Assembly: GCF_003606385.1 (NCBI RefSeq)
Contig: NZ_CP032514.1
Span: forward strand, 1,488,001-1,552,000
Source of the DNA: Actinomyces lilanjuaniae
Lineage (GTDB): Bacteria > Actinomycetota > Actinomycetes > Actinomycetales > Actinomycetaceae
Reading direction: 5' to 3'
DNA length: 64,000 bases
Shown: one piece after another, positions 59,217 to 64,000 of the stretch
Position numbering within the stretch: the first letter of the stretch is position 1
Layout of the letters: every line of letters starts with the position of its first letter
Program-made: the position numbers and the translations under genes
Notes under the pieces: model-generated
Seen by the model: the letters and a program-made list of their open reading frames with translations, nothing else
Database searches by the model: none
What the model was told of the DNA's origin: nothing

Positions 59217-60338
59217 ATGACCAAGCGCATCGGCATCCTGACAGCGGGCGGGGACGCCCCCGGCCTCAACGCGGCGATTCGGGGACTTGGCAAGGCCACG
59301 ATCCAGGAGCACGGGTGGGAGCTAATCGGCTTCCGTGACGGGATGCGCGGACTCGCAGAGAACCGCTTCACCAGGCTGGACTCCTCGGCGCTGTCAGGCA
59401 TCCTCACCACTGGCGGCACCATGCTGGGGACCAGCCGGGACAAGGTGCACCGCATGCTGGTTGACGGCGAGGTGCGGGACATGGTGCCCACCATCGTCGA
59501 GAACTACGAGAAGGACCAGCTTGACGCCCTGGTCTGCCTGGGAGGGGGCGGCACCGCCAAGAACGCCCGTAGGCTCATGGACGCGGGCCTCAACGTCGTC
59601 CACCTGCCCAAGACTATTGATAACGACATCGTCCACACCGACACGTCCTTCGGATTCGCCACGGCCCTGGAAATCGCCACCGAGGCGGTGGACCGCCTCC
59701 ACTCCACCGCCCACTCCCACCACCGCATCATCCTCACCGAGATCATGGGTCACCGTGCTGGGTGGCTGGCGCTGGGCGCCGGTATAGCCGGAGGTGCCGA
59801 CGTCATCCTGCTGCCTGAGATCCCCTACTCGGTGGAGGCCATCGCCAATAAGATCGAGCGACGCAGGGCGCACGGCTCCAGCTTCTCAGTGGTGGCGGTA
59901 GCCGAGGGCGCCCTGAGCCTGGCGGACTACCAGGAGCTGGAGCACGCCCGGGCACTGGTCAAGGACGCCTCCTCACCGCAGAGCAAGGCCGTGGCCAAGC
60001 GCGGGGTCAAGGCCCTGGAGGCCTCGCACCGCGCCAACACCTTCACCCTGGCCGAGCAGCTGGAGGCGGCTACCGGCCTGGAGGCCAGGGTGTCCATCCT
60101 GGGCTACGTGCAGCGAGGCGGGTCCCCGTGCGGGGCGGACCGTATGCTGGCAACTCGCCTGGGCGTCGCCGCCGCCAGCGCTATTGCCGAGGGCAGGTAC
60201 GGGGTCATGGTCGCTGACCGGGGGCAGGGCACCGCCCTGGTCCCGCTCAAGGACGTCGCCGGGCACGTCAAGTACGTGCCAGCCGACCACGAGTGGATCC
60301 AGGCGGCCCGCGCCGTCGGGACAGCGCTGGGAGACTAG
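59217..60338 (+). CDS. pfkA: 6-phosphofructokinase (mixed ATP/PPi-type family)
   Basis: Phosphorylates fructose-6-P in glycolysis. The 373-residue product carries the mixed-substrate family hallmarks: [35 protein letters not shown] with a lysine where ATP-type enzymes have glycine, and [11 protein letters not shown]. The nucleotide motif is [10 protein letters not shown], lacking the Asp seen in E. coli (GGDGS). Lysine at the TIDND site is common to PPi-using and mixed enzymes, so PPi as donor is possible. The ATG follows a CATACT box by 6 nt, suggesting a leaderless start. Its 3' end overlaps the GNAT gene by 4 bp. Confidence 0.93.
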   Translation: MTKRIGILTAGGDAPGLNAAIRGLGKATIQEHGWELIGFRDGMRGLAENRFTRLDSSALSGILTTGGTMLGTSRDKVHRMLVDGEVRDMVPTIVENYEKDQLDALVCLGGGGTAKNARRLMDAGLNVVHLPKTIDNDIVHTDTSFGFATALEIATEAVDRLHSTAHSHHRIILTEIMGHRAGWLALGAGIAGGADVILLPEIPYSVEAIANKIERRRAHGSSFSVVAVAEGALSLADYQELEHARALVKDASSPQSKAVAKRGVKALEASHRANTFTLAEQLEAATGLEARVSILGYVQRGGSPCGADRMLATRLGVAAASAIAEGRYGVMVADRGQGTALVPLKDVAGHVKYVPADHEWIQAARAVGTALGD

Positions 60339-60880
60339 AGGCTCGTAAAAGTCGCAGCGGGAGCCGCCCCCGGCAGCGTGCGGCTCATGAGGGTCAGATC
60401 CAGGATCTGACCGAACTTCTCGCCAGCCTGGGGGATGGTGCCGACGACGGTAAAGCCGTGGCGCTGGTGCAGTCGCACAGAGACAGTGTTTCCTGCCTCA
60501 ATGGCTGCCACTATGGTCCGGTCGCCCGCTTGCTGGCAGGCCGTGACGAGCGCGTCCAGAAGCCGACCACCCGTGCCCTGGCCCTGGGCAGCGGGGGAGA
60601 GGTAGACCGAGTCCTCCACCGTGCGCGCGTAGCCCTCATAGCTGCGCCACGGTGTGGCGACGGCAAACCCGAGGACCCGCGAGTCGCTGTCGGTGTCCTC
60701 GACGGCAACAAGAGCGGTACCTCGTGCAACCTGCGGCTCCAGCCAGGCAGCAGCCTCCTGCGGTGTCTGCTCACGGCTGGTCCAGATAGCCAGTGACTCC
60801 CGGACGGCGCGATTGCGGATCTCGCGCACAGCGGGGGAGTCTGACATGACGGCGGAGCGGATGCGGACAGGCTGAGTCAC
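60335..60880 (-). CDS. GNAT family N-acetyltransferase (phosphinothricin acetyltransferase-like)
   Basis: A 181-residue acetyltransferase using acetyl-CoA. The fold begins [19 protein letters not shown]. The CoA-binding motif is [22 protein letters not shown], and the last motif is [28 protein letters not shown], typical of the Pat/bar-like subgroup that acetylates small amines such as phosphinothricin or methionine sulfoximine. The actual substrate is unknown. GTG at 60880 is 7 nt after TAGAGT (60888-60893, minus strand), so probably leaderless; the upstream frame start at 60922 lies before the promoter box. Confidence 0.85.
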   Translation of the reverse strand: MTQPVRIRSAVMSDSPAVREIRNRAVRESLAIWTSREQTPQEAAAWLEPQVARGTALVAVEDTDSDSRVLGFAVATPWRSYEGYARTVEDSVYLSPAAQGQGTGGRLLDALVTACQQAGDRTIVAAIEAGNTVSVRLHQRHGFTVVGTIPQAGEKFGQILDLTLMSRTLPGAAPAATFTSL

Positions 60881-60887
60881 GGCGCCC

Positions 60888-60893
60888 ACTCTA
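60888..60893 (-). promoter_or_regulatory. -10 box of the leaderless GNAT gene promoter
   Basis: TAGAGT on the minus strand, 7 nt before the GTG start codon. Confidence 0.45.
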
Positions 60894-61004
60894 GGACCTG
60901 CTCCTACCTGCTCCAGGGACACGGCTGAGTAGCCTGACGCACCGCACCTGACCTACGGGTCCACGTCTGTGGCTGGCCGGGTAGGACTGCGTACGGGCTC
61001 TGTG

Positions 61005-61943
61005 CTAGAGGTGCCAGGTTCCCGGAAGCACGTCGGGGTCGTGGTTGGCGAGAACGCCCAGGCAGCGCGGGTCCTTCCTCACAGAGCGCACCCAGTCGAG
61101 AGAGCGCTGCGCCTGGTCGGCGTTGACAACGACGCTGGGACGCAGCCCCTCCTCGTAGGAGGCCTGCCCGTAGCTGGCGTCGGCACTGAGGAGCACAAAC
61201 CTGCGGGGGTCATGCACCCCGGGAGCGTCGGCCCCGTTGGCCCATGTCTGCGGACCGGCGTCGACCTGCTGGTCCTGGGACCGCAGGACAGTGGCGCACA
61301 TGCCGTGGGAGTGCCCGGGTAGGGAAACCATGACGAGGCTTGCGTCTCCGAAGACGTCATAGCCTGCGCCGAAGGGGCCGACGACGGTGTTCCATGAGAA
61401 CGTGTCGATCTGCGCGTCCTTCCACTCGTGCCGGTGGTAGTGGAAGGGGTCGGTGTTACCTGCCTTCCACTCGGGCGCCGACACCAGGATGCGCGGCGCC
61501 TCCCTGAGGTGGGTCACGCCGTCGACATGGTCGCAGTGGAGGTGGCTCATAAGCACAAGATCCAGGTCCTGCGGACGGATGCCACGCTCCTCCAGCTGCT
61601 CGTGGATGGCAGCACCACTCGGCAACAGTATCTTGGTTATGGTGCGCTGAAAACGGATATTGGCAACCTGGCCCAGCAGCGTCCGGTTGTGGATGCTGAA
61701 CCCGGCATCGATAAGGACAAGACCGTGGGGTCCCTCAATGAGATAGCAGGACACCGGGATCTCGACCAGGTGGCTGCGGCCCCGGCCGACGTGCGCCCAG
61801 GCGAGAGGGCTGTCGCTGTCACGGTAGTACGGGAGCGCCTCGTCAACGACGACCGAGCCCGTCCGTAGGACGGTCAGGGAGGTGGCCGACGTTGCTGCCG
61901 ACCTGCTGGGGGACAAGATAGTGGATGTAGCAGTGGAGAGCAT
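61005..61943 (-). CDS. MBL-fold metallo-hydrolase, N-acyl homoserine lactonase-like
   Basis: A zinc hydrolase of the metallo-beta-lactamase fold, 312 residues. Metal ligands fit the lactonase pattern: HLHCDH (His134, His136, Asp138, His139), His211 in LPGHSHG, Asp255 in LLSADASYG and His301 in NHDPDV. The N-terminal LIDAGFSIHNRTLLGQV and QLEERGIRPQDLDLVLMSHLH resemble AttM/AiiA-type AHL lactonases. A quorum-quenching lactonase or a hydrolase of another lactone/ester are both possible. The start codon region can form a hairpin (61942-61961) that may hide the ribosome site. It is divergent from the ABC permease gene across 1 kb. Confidence 0.82.
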   Translation of the reverse strand: MLSTATSTILSPSRSAATSATSLTVLRTGSVVVDEALPYYRDSDSPLAWAHVGRGRSHLVEIPVSCYLIEGPHGLVLIDAGFSIHNRTLLGQVANIRFQRTITKILLPSGAAIHEQLEERGIRPQDLDLVLMSHLHCDHVDGVTHLREAPRILVSAPEWKAGNTDPFHYHRHEWKDAQIDTFSWNTVVGPFGAGYDVFGDASLVMVSLPGHSHGMCATVLRSQDQQVDAGPQTWANGADAPGVHDPRRFVLLSADASYGQASYEEGLRPSVVVNADQAQRSLDWVRSVRKDPRCLGVLANHDPDVLPGTWHL

Positions 61944-61961
61944 CAGGGCCTCTTTCCTGAT
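61942..61961 (-). promoter_or_regulatory. RNA hairpin over the start of the MBL gene
   Basis: ATCAGG and CCTGAT (minus strand) form a 6-bp stem whose loop holds the purine-rich AAAGAGG ribosome site; the 3' arm runs into the ATG. It could limit translation. Confidence 0.4.
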
Positions 61962-62291
61962 TGACCGGTGCCAGAGGTCAGAGGCCGCCGCAAAGATCCT
62001 GGGACCTGTCTGCTCTTGGTCTCACAGGGAACAGGACGCGCAGTCCCCGGTAGCCGACGGGTACCCGGTCGCAAAAGAGACCCCGGACAGCCGTGGCCAC
62101 CTGGCCCGACCACGTGAGGCGGGTACGGGACCAGGCAGGAGCAGTACCCCTGTCAGCCCATCAACGCGCCAATGACGTTACACCGGAACTGAAATAACAT
62201 AACTTTGTCCGAGTACCGTAACGCGTATACGCAGTGACCTACTACACATATTAGTCACAATCTCCTCGCGTTCGCTCTCGGCAATGACAGA

Positions 62292-62335
62292 GTGGCCATG
62301 GTGTGGCCATGGTGTGGCCATGGTGTGGCCATGGT
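62292..62335. repeat. 11-bp tandem repeat, four perfect copies
   Basis: GTGGCCATGGT repeats four times without interruption, followed by a diverged partial copy. Each unit contains the palindrome CCATGG. A unit of 11 bp is close to one helical turn, so bound proteins would line up on one DNA face. Confidence 0.9.
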
Positions 62336-62524
62336 CTGGCCTAAGTCGCCCCGGCGGCTCGGCCTTGCGGTGGCGTCAAGGCGGCCTCAGGGTGCCACCC
62401 ACCTGGAGGTGAGAGGCGGCCATTTGCCGCTGCCATCCGTCGTGCGCAGACGGCTCGGCAGCAGGGGTCCAGCGGGTGAGGTGAGTTCGCGCGTCCCGCC
62501 CTCTCCGCTCCCCGTCCACCTGAT

Positions 62525-62552
62525 CCGATAATGTACATTATGTCATTATCGG
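62525..62552. promoter_or_regulatory. Overlapping palindromes, probable operator
   Basis: CCGATAATG (62525-62533) and CATTATCGG (62544-62552) are perfect 9-bp arms. Inside the left part, ATAATGTACATTAT (62528-62541) is a second perfect 14-bp palindrome. Three ATAATG-type half-sites thus overlap, as expected for a TetR- or MarR-type operator. It lies 390 bp before the ABC permease ATG. Confidence 0.65.
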
Positions 62553-62942
62553 AGCGACCGACGACCACATCCCTCCCGTCCGTCCCCGCCGACGCCGAAG
62601 CCGACGTACCGCCCCCTCGTGCACACGCTGACTCCCGGTCAGCGGCCCGACGCCACCCCGATGCCTGTCGTTCCTGACAGCCTCCCGCCCTCTGGTACGG
62701 AGGTTCTGCGTGCTCGGTCGTGTGCCCACCTCTCGGCTGTCGTGTCCTGACGGACGCCCAACAGATATCCGGTGTGCACCTGTAGCCCGCGCGACCGCAG
62801 TAACGTGTGTCCTGCGACGCTCAGCCGAGGGTCATCATCACAGGCCTCATCGCCACGGACCTTCGACGACCTCACAAGTCGTGTGACCACAGCACCAGCC
62901 ACTACCGGCCAGTAGCAAGCCAGCCTGCCCCAAGGAGCTGCG

Positions 62943-64000
62943 ATGTTTCTTGCGCTTCGCGAGATCCGCCACGAGCCGGGCCGCTTTGCACTGATCGTCG
63001 CCGTCATCACCCTGGTCTCCTACCTCACCTTCTTCCTCGCCTCCCTCGCCTCGGGACTGGCGTACTCATACAGGGCCGTTGTCGACGGGTGGGATGCGGG
63101 CACCATCCTGGTCACCGAGGCCTCCAACGAGAACCTCTCCGCCTCACGGCTGACCAGCTCCCAGGTCGCGGCCTGCTCGGCCCTGGCCGAGGAGGCCGGA
63201 TCACAGGCGTCCTCGCTCGTCGCGGTCTCCGCTGTGGCTCAACCCAGCGTGGAGGTCGGCAAGGACTCGCAGACTAAGACGGACGTCTTTGCTTTTGGCC
63301 TCGACCTGGAGGGACCACTGAGCCCGACGGTTGTCTCTGGCAGGGAGATTGCCGACCCCGGTACGGAGGTCCTGGTCGACGAGACTCTCCAGGCCGAGGG
63401 CGTGACAACTGGGGACACCTTCCACCTCCTGGGGTCGGATCACACCTGGAGCGTGGTCGGCCTGACTCGGGGGACGACCTTTCAGGCCGCTCCCGTTGTC
63501 ACCGTTGACGCTGCCGCTCTGCAGGAGTACGCGCCCCCGGGCCTCTCCCCCGCTGTCAGCGCCGTTGTCCTTACTGACAACGTGACGCAGGACCCCGCTA
63601 CGGACACAGCCACCTCCGAGGCGGGTCTCACGAGCCTGACCAGCGAAGAGCTGATCCAGACCCTGCCCGGGTACGCGGCCCAGGTGCTGACCTTCTCGCT
63701 GATGATCGGTTCCCTCGTCGTCGTGGCCTCGGTAGTCCTGGCCATCTTTCTCTACGTGCTCACGCTCCAGAAGCGCCCTGCCCTAGGTATCCTCAAGGCC
63801 CGGGGCGTCCCGACAGGCTACTTGATCCGGTCTGGTGTCGTTCAGACAGTGGTTCTTGCTGCCTCTGGCGTGGTTCTGGGACTGTTGCTGGTTGTGGGCA
63901 CTTCTCCCCTGCTTCCCAGCGCTGTCCCCTTTCTTCTGTCGCCGTGGCTTGATGCCGTTATCGCCGTGTTATTCGTTGTCGTCTCAGTTCTAGGAGGCGT
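62943..64000 (+). CDS. ABC transporter permease, FtsX/MacB type (3' end beyond the window)
   Basis: The frame is open to the window end: 352 codons visible. It begins MFLALREIRHEPGRFALIVA, followed by a first TM helix, an extracytoplasmic domain of about 200 residues (around 40-240) and then TM helices near 245-270, 295-320 and 330-350. The LTLQKRPALGILKARGV segment after the second TM is the typical FtsX-like cytoplasmic loop. The ATG has AAGGAG 5 nt upstream. A partner ATPase probably follows outside the window. Substrate unknown; exporters of lipids, peptides or lipoproteins are common in this family. Confidence 0.88.
   Translation, partial: MFLALREIRHEPGRFALIVAVITLVSYLTFFLASLASGLAYSYRAVVDGWDAGTILVTEASNENLSASRLTSSQVAACSALAEEAGSQASSLVAVSAVAQPSVEVGKDSQTKTDVFAFGLDLEGPLSPTVVSGREIADPGTEVLVDETLQAEGVTTGDTFHLLGSDHTWSVVGLTRGTTFQAAPVVTVDAAALQEYAPPGLSPAVSAVVLTDNVTQDPATDTATSEAGLTSLTSEELIQTLPGYAAQVLTFSLMIGSLVVVASVVLAIFLYVLTLQKRPALGILKARGVPTGYLIRSGVVQTVVLAASGVVLGLLLVVGTSPLLPSAVPFLLSPWLDAVIAVLFVVVSVLGG

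Larger units (their letters stand above)
61944..62942. other. 1-kb intergenic region with repeats and palindromes
   Basis: No credible gene on either strand. From left to right it holds the MBL leader, an AT-richer patch near 62190-62270 with the palindrome GCGTATACGC (62223-62232), an 11-bp tandem repeat (62292-62335), a compound palindrome (62525-62552), and a 390-nt stretch before the ABC permease Shine-Dalgarno (AAGGAG, 62932-62937) in which I see no gene or strong hairpin. Confidence 0.6.

Noticed and set aside
62292..62335. CRISPR array
   Set aside because: The 11-bp units are contiguous without spacers and no cas gene is present, so it is a simple tandem repeat.
62292..62531. Small ORF starting in the 11-bp repeats
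   Set aside because: Its N-terminus is just the translated repeat, and there is no ribosome site or conserved sequence.

Overview
This 64 kb window is a high-GC actinobacterial chromosome segment. Several lineage markers point to the Actinomycetota: mIHF, RbpA, PafBC, a helicase-dead PriA, a HelY-type helicase, a type I fatty acid synthase with its own AcpS, and an adjacent Lnt/Ppm1 pair. The gene content and type I FAS locus best fit the Actinomycetaceae (Actinomyces-like), but that genus guess is an inference. No rRNA, tRNA, IS element, prophage or CRISPR array was recognised.

Layout. (1) 1-10.9 kb, plus strand: a conserved housekeeping run of carB (cut by the window edge), pyrF, mihF, gmk, rpoZ, coaBC, metK and priA. 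(2) 10.7-21.9 kb: a block of nine minus-strand genes lying between priA and fmt. In transcription order it is arcA, arcB, arcC, a glycine-amidinotransferase-like gene, an EamA transporter, a true creatininase, a BCCT transporter, an MHS-type MFS transporter and a TetR regulator. (3) 22-25.3 kb, plus strand: the conserved run resumes with fmt, rsmB and rpe. (4) 25.9-39.9 kb: fatty acid synthesis, with acyl-CoA carboxylase alpha and beta subunits, type I FAS (about 9.5 kb) and acpS. (5) 40-45.6 kb: sugar MFS transporter, PutP, then an FMN riboswitch followed by a RibX-like permease and a RibY-like lipoprotein. (6) 45.6-60.9 kb: hisG/hisE, an unknown gene, DUF3866, pafB-pafC-tatA-tatC-helY-lnt-ppm1, rbpA, pfkA and a GNAT acetyltransferase. 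(7) 61-64 kb: a lactonase-like metallo-hydrolase, a 1 kb intergenic region with repeats and palindromes, and an ABC permease cut by the window end.

The most interesting unit is the 11 kb minus-strand block. It joins creatininase, an amidinotransferase with all catalytic residues and the three arginine-deiminase-pathway enzymes, with no recognisable ArcD antiporter. I propose that ornithine acts as a recycled amidino carrier: creatinine to creatine, amidino transfer to ornithine giving arginine and sarcosine (or glycine from guanidinoacetate), then the ADI pathway regenerating ornithine and making ATP. This would be a urea-free, ATP-yielding route for creatinine/guanidino compounds. It is a hypothesis from gene content and active-site residues.

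A technical caution: three otherwise well-conserved genes (rsmB, fas, lnt) carry ten single-base deletions in total, nearly all in G runs, and the corrected lengths are all multiples of three. I treat these as probable sequence errors rather than real pseudogenes. Many genes (metK, fmt, pafB, helY, hisE and others) have a TANNNT-type box 6-7 nt before the start codon and no Shine-Dalgarno sequence, so they are probably leaderless.
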